NCBI RefSeq assembly: GCF_029962835.1
Contig: NC_080588.1
Coordinates: 44,375,001-44,439,000 of the forward strand
Length of the DNA: 64,000 nucleotides
From: Magnolia sinica
Lineage: Eukaryota > Streptophyta > Magnoliopsida > Magnoliales > Magnoliaceae
Direction of reading: 5' to 3'
Under the pieces are notes generated by a model. It did not search any database. It was not told where the DNA came from and saw only the letters and a program-made list of their open reading frames with translations. This document shows, piece by piece, positions 54,535 to 64,000 of this stretch. The translations under genes were made by a program, and so were the position numbers. Numbering within the stretch: the stretch's first letter is position 1; each line of letters begins with the position of its first letter.

Positions 54535-54814
54535 ATATTGCATATTATCCCCCATTTATATATTAGTTTTATGAATATGATACTACTTAATTTTCTATTT
54601 TACTCATGTTTGTATTGTAAGGCGAATTTAAGAGCTTGGATTGGAAAAGATGCTAAAAGCATTAATTTGATGCTCAAAGATCACCAAGGCAAATAATGGA
54701 TCTTAGGAGACAAAGATTGAAGATTTAAAGGTCCCAAGATTCAAGAAAACTAAGTGGAGAAGGAAAGAAGTCGAAAGAAAAAGTGCAGTATTCACATTGA
54801 TTGTGTCATCAATC

Positions 54815-55215
54815 ACTGTTCAATGACATCGAAGCTATCATTCGATGACATCGAACATGGATCAATGACATCGAAATTATAAAAGAAAATCGAGTTGGTT
54901 GTTGGACAAATTAAAGACATTTTTCGATGGCTCGAAGACATTTTTCGATGACTCAAGGACTTGTTCGATGACTCGAAGCCTTGTTCGATGACATTGAACT
55001 TTTTATGGATTTTCGGCAAAACTCGCAGGATTGTTTTGGACACATTATCGATTCCTTGAACAACGCTCAATGACATTGAAGACACCTTCGATGACATCGA
55101 AGGTAGGTTCGATAACATAGAAAATTATGCAGTCCAGATGAAGTTATATAGCGTGGAAAAAGTACGTATAAAAGTCACTTTCGATAACATCGAAGGCAAT
55201 TCGATGTCATCGAAC
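54815..55215. repeat. TTCGATGACATCGAA array in C 5' LTR
   Basis: About ten intact or slightly changed copies in U3, upstream of the TATA box. The partner array in the 3' LTR is at 62905-63275. Confidence 0.88.
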
Positions 55216-55249
55216 CACTTACGCAGAGTTGCGCAGAATTATGAAGAGT

Positions 55250-55270
55250 GCGTAAATTTGAGGCAGTTTC
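55250..55270 (+). promoter_or_regulatory. pre-TATA block shared with copia element T
   Basis: GCGTAAATTTGAGGCAGTTT plus C, identical to the minus strand of 7694-7714 in a Ty1 element. It lies 40 bp upstream of TATAAATA here and 28 bp upstream in T. Confidence 0.75.
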
Positions 55271-55310
55271 CAGATTTTTCCAAGGAGTACGAAAGGAGGT
55301 GTTGCAGAAC

Positions 55311-55320
55311 TATAAATATG
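55311..55320 (+). promoter_or_regulatory. TATA box of C 5' LTR
   Basis: ACTATAAATATGAG; the corresponding site in the 3' LTR is near 63369-63378. Confidence 0.7.
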
Positions 55321-56108
55321 AGTTCCCAAGGCATCCTTGGGCATCTACCTAGGGTTTGAAGGAGAAAAGCACAAGGGTGGAGAGCCGTCGCCAAGCATTT
55401 TTCTTCTTTCTTCCTTAGTTTTTCATGTTTTCTTTTAGGGTTTTAGATCCAATCATGTCTATAATTGACTAAACTCTTAGCTAAGGCTAAGAGGTGAAGC
55501 TTATAGGGTGATGGGATGTTTTTATTACTTTGATTCATGTTTATGTTGAACTTACTTTGATTCTAGTTTGATATTTAAGGAACACTTTTAGTTTTTAATG
55601 ATTTATTGTCACTTAAATTGTAGTATATCTACAATTGCTTTGAGTATCTTCTTTTTGCATTTTGAGATTATGGGATTGGTAAATCTTGTTGTTTGCCATT
55701 GTCTCATGGGCATAGTTTGGTGATGGAATCCCTTCCAATGATCATAATTCTCCGCTTTTAAGAATTAGGTCAATTTAAGTTCAGATTTGATCTTAGTTGT
55801 TATATCTTCCAATTGGATAGGATAGGACTCCAATTCCAAATATGTTACTTGAATCAAGTAAGGAATCACCCTGATTACTACAAGTGGATCCTTAAAAATC
55901 CTAGTTCCCAACTTTAAATTTACAAGTTTTAATTACTTTAATCATAATTACTCTCTCAATTACTTCAGAATTAGATTCACATCTTCTCCTAGTTCTAGTT
56001 CTACTTAATTTAAAAAACATACAAGTTCAGTCCTTATGGATTCGACTCAGGTCTTACAGAGATTATTACTACATCGTGACCCTTCACTTGGGGTTGTGAA
56101 CAAGTTTT

Positions 56109-56126
56109 TAGCGTCGTTGTCGATGA
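56109..56126 (+). other. primer binding site of C (tRNA-Asp type, decayed)
   Basis: TAGCGTCGTTGTCGATGA, 13 of 18 bases matching TGGCGCCGTTGCCGGGGA, six bases after the LTR. Most differences are C to T or G to A. Confidence 0.75.
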
Positions 56127-56189
56127 CTAACGGTTACGTTTTTCTGAGATTAACTAGTTTTCAAATTAGTTTAAGATTAGGGTTTTTCT

Positions 56190-56520
56190 ACTCTCTATTT
56201 TTAAGTTAGGTTGTTTTTGAATTATTTTAGAAACTAACTTAGCTTTCTATTTTCAGGTTTAGAAACTTTCCTTTTCTGTTTTTAGAAACTAATTTACTTT
56301 TTAATTCTAGGATAGAAACTTTCCTAATTTGTTTCTAGAAACTAACTTTTTATTTTTTAAAAAAACTTTCCTTTTTCGTTTTTAGAAACTAATTTCCTTT
56401 CTTAATCTATTTTAAAAACTAATCTACTTTCTATTTTTAGAAACTTTCCTTTTTCATTTTTAGAAACTAGGTTGCTTTCTTATTTTCTTTTAGAAACTAA
56501 TTTGTTTTCCTTTTTTCTTT
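56190..56520 (+). repeat. pyrimidine-rich leader repeats of C
   Basis: Repeated TTTTAGAAACTAATTTNCTTTCT and AGAAACTTTCCTTTTTCNTTTTT words; related to the inverted-strand block in A (49545-49930). Confidence 0.75.
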
Positions 56521-56655
56521 TGCAGGATCCTAATTTGGAAACTTCTAATTTGGTAACTTCTTTCTAATTCTCTCTCTTTCTATTTTTACATTTCTATTAC
56601 CTTCTTTCCTTTTAGGGTTAGGTTAGATTATGAAATTGAGGGCTGAGAGTATTTC

Positions 56656-57490
56656 ATGCCCAACTGGGTCTGTGATAACACTCGATGTCTTTTTAGTGAA
56701 GGAGGATTAAATAAGGGGTCATCTATCTATCATAGGATTAGACACCACTCAAGATCCATAGAATTAATTGAAGTTATGGTTGCCAATCAACTGGCCAATC
56801 AACCTCCAAATCCACCTCAACCTAAGGTTGAGCAAATCCAGGATGAGAATGAGGTGCACCAAGCACCCCCGCCTCGTACTTTACGAGATTATTTACGACT
56901 AGCGGGGGTGAGCATGCCCTCATGCATGGGTTTTTTTTAAAAAATATAGGACATATGGATATCTAGCTAGGGGTGATTCAACTCTTCCAAAATTTCATGG
57001 ACTTGAATATGAAAATCTATATTTATACATGAAAGAGTTTGATGAGATCATAGTCACCTTATACTTTCCGAATGTGCCTGAGGACACAATTAGGCTGAAA
57101 CTTTTTCCCTTCTCTTTGAAAGAGAAAGCTAAGACGTGGTTGTATTCACTACGTCCACGATCTATTGGCAGTTGGAATAACATGACAAGGGAGTTCATTA
57201 AGAAAATTTTCCCACACCATAAAACGATCTCCCTTAAAAAGTCAATTATGAACTTCGCCCATAAGGAAGATGAAACATTCTTCCAATGTTGGGAGAGGTT
57301 CAAGGATCTTATCAGTTCATGCCCACAACATGGTTTTGAAACGTGGCATAGTACACACTTTTTCTATGATGGATTGACATCCTCCATATGCCAATTGGTC
57401 AAGACAATGTGCATTGGGGAATTCATGAACAAAAATGTCAATGATGTTTGGGATTATTTGGGCAGTCTTACTGAAAATGCACAATCATGA
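56656..57490 (+). pseudogene. Ty3 gag, N-terminal and core (element C)
   Basis: The first frame (56656-56940) ends with PPPRTLRDYLRLAGVSMPSC, a conserved motif of Athila/Tat gag. The second (57029-57490) is the retrotransposon gag core: IRLKLFPFSLKEKAKTWLYSL, RSIGSWNNMTREFIKKIFP, ETFFQCWERFKDLISSCP and VWDYLGSLTENAQS. A frame change lies between them (56940-57028). Gag would form the particle. A stop at 57488-57490 ends the core. Confidence 0.88.
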
Positions 57491-58300
57491 GACGTCTCCC
57501 CAAAATCGAGCACCATCTCTAAGCCCGCTCAATCAAAGGAGAGGGGCGGTATATACCTTTTAAAAGAGGATGATGATATCAATGCTAAAGTAGCTTATCT
57601 CATAAGGAAATTCGAAGCCATGGAACTAAAGAAAAATAAGGCTAAGGAAACTGTTTGCGGTATTTATGCTTGCAACATTCACATAATTGAAAATTTCCCA
57701 ACAATACCTTCTTTTCAAGAGGTATTGAATAAGCAACTAATGCCGTGAATAATTACCAAAGGCCTTTCAATGGACCTATCTCCAATACATACAATCTTAG
57801 TTGGAGAAATCATCCAAATTTTAGTTGGAGGAATGGACAAATTGCTACTCCTCAAGAATTCCCTAATCAAATTCCAAATCAAGGGAAACCTCAAAAGGAA
57901 CCGGTTTAAAATTCCACACAAACTCAGGAGCTTACCCAAGCATTACGAGAACTTATAAAATTTATGTAAGAGATGGATTCACGTGTTACGGTTATAGAGA
58001 AGGGGATGCTTCTTACTCAGCCTTTCCCCAATCTTAAACCACAATACGAAATAAGTGATCCAAGCTCTTCAAATCAAATGGAGCAAGCTAAGTCTATCAC
58101 CACCCTTATGAGTGGGAAAACAATTGACAAATCTATTCTGGCAAGACCTGAAAGGTCTGAGGACTCAAAAATAGATGAAACTGATAGGCCTAGCACTAGA
58201 ATTAGAACTGGAACTTCAAGGCAAGCTGATTGCACCATTCCCCTAATGGTTGATTACACCAAAATTGCTCTTTAACTCTTAAGACATTCTAGAGGTGCTA
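57491..58300 (+). pseudogene. gag C-terminus and gag-protease linker (element C)
   Basis: Pieces in changing frames: IRKFEAMELKKNKAKETVCG.., a decayed zinc-knuckle region (CGIYACNIHIIENFPTIPSFQE, keeping C..C..H but with Phe for the last Cys), and 57973-58275 with SITTLMSGKTIDKSI, a conserved stretch upstream of Athila-type proteases. Several stops (for example near 57747 and 57967). Confidence 0.75.
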
Positions 58301-58432
58301 AAATAAGTAAAGGTCAACATTCCTCTAGTGGATGCTATTAAGCAAATACCTTCATATGCCAAATTTCTGAGAGACTTATGTATGACCAAAAGATGATAAA
58401 ATATTCAAAAGAAAGTCTTCTTAACAGAAAAA

Positions 58433-58996
58433 GTGAGTGCCATCCTAAAGCAAGATATGCCACAAAAGTATAAAGATCCTAGTAGCCTAACCATCACTTG
58501 TGTAATTGAGAATTACCGGATTGAGCATGCACTTCTTGACTTAGGAGCGAGCATAAATCTAATCCTATACTCGGTTTACGAACAACTAGGTCTAAGTGAA
58601 TTAAAACCCACCTGAACTACATTACAATTTGCCGATCACTTAGTTTGTGTACCAAGAGGGGTAATAGAGGATGTGTTGGTCCAAGTTAATAAATTTTACT
58701 ACCTAGTAGATTTTATCATCTTGGATACTCAACCCATCGTGGATATAAGCACTCAAATTCCTGTCATTCTTGGTCACCCATTCCTTGCCATATCAAATAC
58801 AATTAATAATTGTAGGAATGGAGTCATGAATTTGTCTATTAGGAATCTGACATTGGAGCTCAATATCTTTTTCAATATGAGCAAACAGGAAGAGGATGAT
58901 GACGATGCCCACAAAATTAACTTGATTGATCCTTTCATGGAGGACAGAACTCTGATGACCTTATCCCCTAGAGACGTGCTTGGACCACTCCCATGA
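58433..58996 (+). pseudogene. Ty3 aspartic protease (element C)
   Basis: ALLDLGASINLILYSVYEQLG contains the active site DLGAS (58538-58552), as is usual in Athila-type elements in place of DSG/DTG. A stop at 58613-58615 interrupts. The C-terminal half (58673-58996) has ILGHPFLAISNTINNC..GVMNLS. The enzyme would mature Gag-Pol. Active-site residues are intact; the frame is not. Confidence 0.87.
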
Positions 58997-59235
58997 TTTA
59001 GATGGCTATAGGATTAGGGAGATGGGTACCATGCTTAATACTGTGCCGGTACTTCAAGTTAACCAGTGGAGGCCACAATTTAAAATTTTGCCCCAAATTG
59101 ATATAATGCCTTTACCATCTAACCTCAAGGGACCGAAGCTTGACCTAAAACATTTGCCCTTTAATTTGAAATATGTTTATTTAGGTCAACATGAGACATA
59201 CTCGGTGGTGATTTCTTCCCACCTTGAGTAAGAAT
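58973..59235 (+). pseudogene. protease-RT linker of C; RT domain absent after it
   Basis: DHSHDLDGYRIREM, WRPQFKILPQIDIMPLPSN and [19 protein letters not shown] are the linker that in B leads into GWTIADLKGI and the RT domain. Here the sequence passes within about 20 bases to RNase H ([15 protein letters not shown]). The whole RT fingers-palm-thumb region, expected to be roughly 1 kb or more, is missing. Confidence 0.82.
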
Positions 59236-59239
59236 AGGA

Positions 59240-59590
59240 AAGTATGCTCTTGGGGCGGTTTTAGGCCAAAGAAAAGAGAAGAAGCCCTATATTATATACT
59301 ACGTAAGGAGAACTCTAAATCTTGCCCAAGTGAATTACTCAACTAAGGAGACAGAACTCTTATCCATAGTATTCGCTTTGGACAAATTTAGATCCTACTT
59401 AATCAGATCCAATATAATCATTTACACAGATCATGCGACATTCAAGTATCTTCTCTCTATGAATGATGTTAAGCCCCACTTGATAAGATGGATCCTCCTA
59501 CTCCAAGAATTTAATTTGGAAATAAAAGATAAAAAGGGAGTAGAGAACGTAATGGCTAACTATCTTTCCTGCTTTAATTTCTCTAATTCC
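59240..59590 (+). pseudogene. Ty3 RNase H (element C)
   Basis: [57 protein letters not shown] and [28 protein letters not shown] are conserved Ty3 RNase H blocks. The first part is in another frame than the main open frame (59330-59707). It would degrade the RNA template. The 586 bp duplication starts inside this domain (59441). Confidence 0.87.
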
Positions 59591-60026
59591 CTTGAGACGA
59601 CACATATAAATGACATGTTTCTTAACGAACAATTATCCAAAGTCTCTCACTCACCTTGGTTTGTAGATATTGCTAATTATTATGCTATAGGTTTCACGCT
59701 AACATAGTAGACTACGCAAGATAAGAAAAAATTCTTTACCGAGGTACACAAATTCTTCTGGGATGATCCATATTTGTTTTAATATTGTCCAGATCAAATC
59801 TTAAGGAGATGTGTGCCAGACAATGAACACCAAAGTGTCATCTCCTTCTATCATTCACAGGCCAGTGGTGGTCACTTTTCTTCTAAAAAGACCACGGCCA
59901 AAATTCTGCAGTGCGGCTTTTACTGGCTCATTATGTTCAAGGACACTCATGAGTTTTGCAAAGCTTGTGAGCGTTGTCAGAAAATGGGAGCATTATCCCA
60001 TCGAAATATGATGCTTTTAAACTCCA
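59441..60026 (+). repeat. 586 bp tandem duplication in C, copy 1
   Basis: From the end of RNase H to the integrase zinc domain. It matches 60027-60612 with only four differences seen by eye. The junction shares a short word CATTC with both edges. Confidence 0.95.
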
Positions 60027-61535
60027 TTCAAGTATCTTCTCTCTATGAATGATGTTAAGCCCCACTTGATAAGATGGATCCTCCTACTCCAAGAATTTAA
60101 TTTGGAAATAAAAGATAAAAAGGGAGTAGAGAACGTAATGGCTAACTATCTTTCCTGCTTTAATTTCTCTAATTCCCTTGAGACGACACATATAAATGAC
60201 ATGTTTCTTAACGAACAATTATTCAAAGTCTCTCACTCACCTTGGTTTGTAGATATTGCTAATTATTATGCTATAGGTTTCACGCTAACATAGTAGACTA
60301 CGCAAGATAAGAAAAAATTCTTTACCGAGGTACACAAATTCTTCTGAGATGATCCATATTTGTTTTAATATTGTCCAGATCAAATCTTAAGGAGATGTGT
60401 GCCAGACAATGAACACCAAAGTGTCATCTCCTTCTATCATTCACAGGCCAGTGGTGGTCACTTTTCTTCTAAAAAGACCACGGCCAAAATTTTGCAGTGC
60501 GGCTTTTACTGGCTCATTATGTTCAAGGACACTCATGAGTTTTGCAAAGCTTGTGAGCGTTGTCAGAAAATGGGAGCATTATCCCATCGAAATATGATTC
60601 TTTTAAACTCCATTCTAATCATTGAAGCATTTGATTACTGGGGCATCGATTTCATCGGACCATTCTCCCAATCTTTTGAAAATTTATATATTTTACTAGC
60701 GATAAACTATGTCACTAAATGGGTCAAAGCGATCCCATGCCAGAACACTAATCATCAAACAGTCATTAAATTCTTAAAAGAGAACATTCTTTCCTGGTTC
60801 GGAATGCCTCAAGCCATCATTAGTGATGGTGGTTTACACTTTTGTAATAGGTCATTTGCGAACTTAATGAAGAAATATGGCATCTCCCACAAAGTGAACA
60901 CTCCACACCACCCACAAACAAGTGGGCAAGCTGAGATTTTCAATAGAAAAATTAAACATATTTTGGAAAAAATAGTTAACCTTGACCATAAGGATTAGTC
61001 AATTCGATTAACCGATGCCTTATGAGCTTACCGTACTACATTTAAAACCCCTATTCAGATATCTTACTTTAGACTTGTCTATTGGAAGGCTTGCCACTTG
61101 CTTGTGGAGTTGGAACATAGGGCCTACTGGGCTATTAAAAATGTGAACTTCAATTTGGACAATGCTAGCTCGCTACGCAAACTTCAGTTGAATGAATTTG
61201 AAGAGATCCAGAATGATGCATATGAGAACTCAAGAATTTAGAAGGACAGGATCAATGTGTTTCATAATCAACACATTCCTTGGAAATCATTCAATTAGGT
61301 TAAAAGGTTCTTTTGTACAATTCTCAGTTACATCTTTTTTCGAGTAAGCTCCAATCTCGTTGGACCGTCCCTTTTGTAATTACTAATTTATCCTCATGGG
61401 GCCGTCGAGATTCAGAATCCAAATAATGGCAATATTTTCAAAGTGAATGGACATTGATTAAAGCCATTTGTTGAGAAATTTAATTCTGATGACATGTCCA
61501 TACCTCTGATTAATCTTGTCTACCAGGATTGACCT
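59708..61535 (+). pseudogene. Ty3 integrase (element C), with duplicated zinc domain
   Basis: The zinc domain (FYHSQASGGHF .. CKACERCQ, an HHCC finger) occurs twice because of the duplication; the second (60399 onward) runs open into the core. Catalytic residues are present: D in WGIDFIGPF (60648-60650), D in IISDGGLHF (60825-60827), E in SGQAEIFNR (60933-60935), with 35 residues between the last two. A stop at 60997-60999 follows NLDHKD. The C-terminal part (AYRTTFKTPI, VELEHRAYWAIK, LQLNEFEEIQ) continues with further stops to about 61532. Confidence 0.88.
60027..60612 (+). repeat. 586 bp tandem duplication in C, copy 2
   Basis: Second copy, leading into the integrase core. Differences from copy 1 include TTATCC/TTATTC, TTCTGGG/TTCTGAG, ATTCTGC/ATTTTGC and ATGATGC/ATGATTC. 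Confidence 0.95.
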
Positions 61536-62622
61536 CCTAGTCTAACAGAGGTACAACTAGGTTTATTGCTTTCATACATATGTTTAGGATACTTTGCTTC
61601 ACGCTGTTTAGGATAGTTTACTTTTTGTTGGTTTAATCCTTGTGCTAACCCATCTTCACATTGAGATCATTTAAAAAGCCTCAGAATTCATTCTTCAGGT
61701 ATTACCTTTCCATCACTTCCTTTTTATTTTCATTGCCTCTTTTGCATTCCATGCTTATTTCTTTTACATCGAGGACAATGTAGATTTTTTGGTTGGGGAT
61801 GGGGGATTAGGTAAACTAATCAGTGTTTTCTCAATTTTGAGTAGAATTTGAAATCTATTTGGGAAACAATGAATTGTGTACTTAAGAATGCTTTGGGTGT
61901 GAGAAGATAGAGGTTGAATTTTGGATTTTTAGAGTTTAATAACTAAGTAATCTATCTCCTAAGTGCTTGCGCTCAATTGATTAAGAGGAAGTTTGAATAT
62001 CATGTTACTCTAAATCACAAGACACATTCAATTTGTCTTCTATAAGATGTACTAAAATTTTTTATTGTTAGTATGTGAATCATTGATAGATGGTGAGAGT
62101 CAAGTCTAGGGAACGTTATCCACCTTAAAAGAATAAAAGAACTAGTTAAAAAATAGGAGATCGATAAAAAGGTTATGTATTATAAAAAAAAAGAAGAAAA
62201 GAATAAAAAAATGCAAAAATAAAGAATGACTGTCAATATAAAATCAAAAAATGGAAAAACAAAGATAAGGGGATAAATTCGGAATCAGTAATTTTGAGTT
62301 TTAAACTGATCTTGAAGTGATGAGCATAACTAACATGATGAATTGATAGTATTCGTACAGGAAGTAAGTTAACTTTCACTAAGCATATTGAAAAACTTGA
62401 TATGTAAATTATGCTTTGATTTAATGGACAAAGAACTTATTTGATTAGTTGCTTATGTGATTGGGTTCCAGTTTTCAAAATCTCACTTTCGTATCTTATA
62501 TCTACCCATTCATACTTGAGTGCACAAAAGATTGTTTTCTGAAAAAGGTTTTGGACATTGAGCATTGAGGTTTATTTTATGCATACTTTGCTTGGGACTA
62601 GCAAAATGCTAGTTGGGGATTG
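61536..62622 (+). other. 3' untranslated region of C
   Basis: About 1.1 kb without coding frames. It contains a purine-rich run TTGGTTGGGGATGGGGGATTAG (key part GGGGATGGGGGA, 61793-61804) after GAGGACAATGTAG, matched in element A, and the polypurine tract GTTGGGGATTG directly before the 3' LTR. Confidence 0.75.
62612..62622 (+). other. polypurine tract of C
   Basis: GTTGGGGATTG directly before the 3' LTR start at 62623; the same words precede the 3' LTR of A. Confidence 0.7.
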
Positions 62623-64000
62623 TGTTGAGGATCAAATATTACATATTATCCCCCATTTATATCTTGGTTTTATGAATATGATACTGCTTAATGTCCTATT
62701 TTACTCATGTTTGTGTTGTAAGGTGAATTTAAGAGCTTAGATTGGAAAAGATGCGAAAAGCATGAATTTGACGATCAAAGATCACCAAGGCAAAAAATGG
62801 ATCCTAGGAGACAAAGATTGAAGATTTCAAGGTCCTAAGATTAAGAAAACCAAGTGGAGAAGGAAAGAAATCGAAAGAATAAGTGCAGTATTCACATTGA
62901 TTGTGTCATCGATCACTGTTCGATGACATCGAAGCTACCATTCAATGACATCAAACATGGGTTGATGACATTGAAATTATGAAAGAAAATTGAGTTGGTT
63001 ACTGGACAAATTGAAGACATTTTTCGATGACTCAAAGCCTTATTCAATGACATCAAACTTTTTGTGGATTTTCGATAAAACTCGCTGGACTATTTTGGAC
63101 ACATTATCAATTCCTTGAACAATGCTTGATGACATCGAAAACACCTTGATAACATCAAAGGTAGGTTTGATAACATAGAAGACTACGTAGTATGGATGAA
63201 GTTACATAGCGCAGAAAAAGCATGTATAAAAGTCACCTTCGATGACATTGAAGGCAGTTCGATGTCATTGAACCACTTATGCAAGTTGCGCAGAATTACG
63301 CGAAGTGCGTAAATTTGAGACAACTTCTGGATTTTTCTGAGGTAGTGCGAAAGGAGGTGTTGCACAACTATAAATAAGAGTTCCCAGGCCATCCCTGGAC
63401 ATCTACGTAGGGTTTAGAGGAGCAAAACACAAGGGTGGAGAGCCGTCGCCAAGTGTTTTTCTTCTTTCTTTCTTAGTTTTCATGTTTTCTTCTAGGGTTT
63501 TAGATTCAATCATATTTATGGTTGGCTAAAACATTTAGCTAGGGCTAAGAGGTGAAGCTTGTAGTAACATGGGATGTTTTTATTGTTTTGATTCATGTTT
63601 ATGTTGAACTTACTTTAATTCTAGTTTGATATTTAAGGAATACTTTCAGTTTTTAATGATTTATTGTGACTTAAATTATAGTAGATCTACAATAGCTTTG
63701 AGTATCTTCTTTTCCCGTTTTGAGATTATGGGATTGGTAAATCCTATTGTTTGCCATTATCACATGAGCATGGTTTGGTAATAAAATCCCTGCCAATTAT
63801 CATAATTCTACTCTTTTGAGAATCAGGTCAAAGGAAGTTCAGATTTGATCTTAATTGCTATATCTTCCAATTGGATATGATAATACTCTAATTCCAATTG
63901 TGTTACTTGAATCAAGTAAGGAATCAGCCTAATTACTACAAGTGGATCCTTGGAAACCCTAGTTCCCAACTTTAAATTTACAAGTTTTAATTACTTTAAT
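62623..64000 (+). repeat. 3' LTR of C, cut by the window edge
   Basis: TGTTGAGGATCAAATATTAC start; motif array (62905-63275), variant pre-TATA block (63307-63327), TATA (63369-63378) and leader follow in the same order as in the 5' LTR. About 200 bp of the end are outside the window. Confidence 0.9.

Larger units (their letters stand above)
54535..56102 (+). repeat. 5' LTR of C, main part
   Basis: With 52027-52039 it gives an LTR of 1581 bp. In order: TATTATCCCCCATTTATAT start region, TTCGATGACATCGAA array (54815-55215), pre-TATA block (55250-55270), TATAAATATG (55311-55320), leader AGGGTTTTAGATCC, and the end CACTTGGGGTTGTGAACA. Confidence 0.9.
52027..64000 (+). mobile_element. C: Athila-type Ty3 element without RT, containing K; runs off the window
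   Basis: The 5' LTR starts TGTTGAGGGTCAA at 52027, is split by K and ends at 56102. A tRNA-Asp-type primer site, gag, protease, RNase H, integrase and a polypurine tract follow, and the 3' LTR begins at 62623. The RT domain is absent. It is inserted in the protease region of B (opposite strand). Coding frames carry several stops, so it is inactive. Confidence 0.87.

Noticed and set aside
54813..55118. 101-codon minus-strand frame with repeated SSMS/NDSFDVIEQ-like units
   Set aside because: A translation of the palindrome array in C's 5' LTR.
57970..58300. A host gene between gag and protease
   Set aside because: The SITTLMSGKTIDKSI block is a known part of Athila-type gag-pol linkers.

Overview
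This is a 64 kb piece of nuclear DNA from a flowering plant, made almost entirely of nested LTR retrotransposons. I see no host protein-coding gene, tRNA, rRNA or CRISPR array. The evidence for a plant is Ty1/copia elements of SIRE and Tork type, Ty3/gypsy elements of the Athila/Tat kind with tRNA-Asp primer sites, chromovirus-type LTRs, a tRNA-derived SINE, CT/TA microsatellites and a GTGGGCC-rich foldback repeat. That foldback repeat resembles one I associate with magnoliids, so a magnoliid is a low-confidence guess. Nearly all transposon genes are broken by stops, frameshifts or insertions.

Left part (1-16.5 kb). A chromovirus-type LTR fragment (P, 1-4931) is split by an Athila-type LTR (L, 2285-3786). 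A SIRE-type LTR fragment (S) follows. After a foldback and microsatellite stretch comes a complete Tork-like copia element (T, 7375-16532, minus strand, TSD ATATG). Its RNase H is split by a 4.1 kb solo LTR (Q, 8180-12263, TSD GTATT).

Middle (16.5-22.7 kb). This is the least transposon-dense part. It holds decayed foldback copies, a short inverted-repeat element, a 167 bp SINE with 9 bp TSDs, and microsatellites.

Right part (22.7-64 kb). This is one stack of insertions. E, an old minus-strand Athila-type LTR, holds solo LTR F (TSD CCATG), solo SIRE LTR G (TSD ACATA/CCATA) and element B. B holds element A and element C. A holds a SIRE copia (H, 30158-47191), and H holds two chromovirus solo LTRs (I, TSD AATGT; J, TSD CATAG/CGTAG). 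C, on the plus strand, has its 5' LTR split by a mini Ty3 element (K, 52040-54529, TSD GTCAA) and runs off the right edge. C has PR, RNase H and integrase but no reverse transcriptase, and carries a recent 586 bp duplication.

The most unusual signal is in the promoters. Unrelated LTR families share cis sequences. Athila-type (Ty3) LTRs and the Tork-like (Ty1) LTR share a 20-21 bp block just upstream of TATAAATA. Athila-type LTRs and the SIRE-type solo LTR G share arrays of TTCGATGACATCGAA. The Tork-like and SIRE elements share the near-palindromic core CGACCAGTCG. One chromovirus LTR carries eleven tandem hairpin units whose arms appear to co-vary. This suggests exchange of, or convergence on, a common set of short palindromic control elements among retrotransposon superfamilies.
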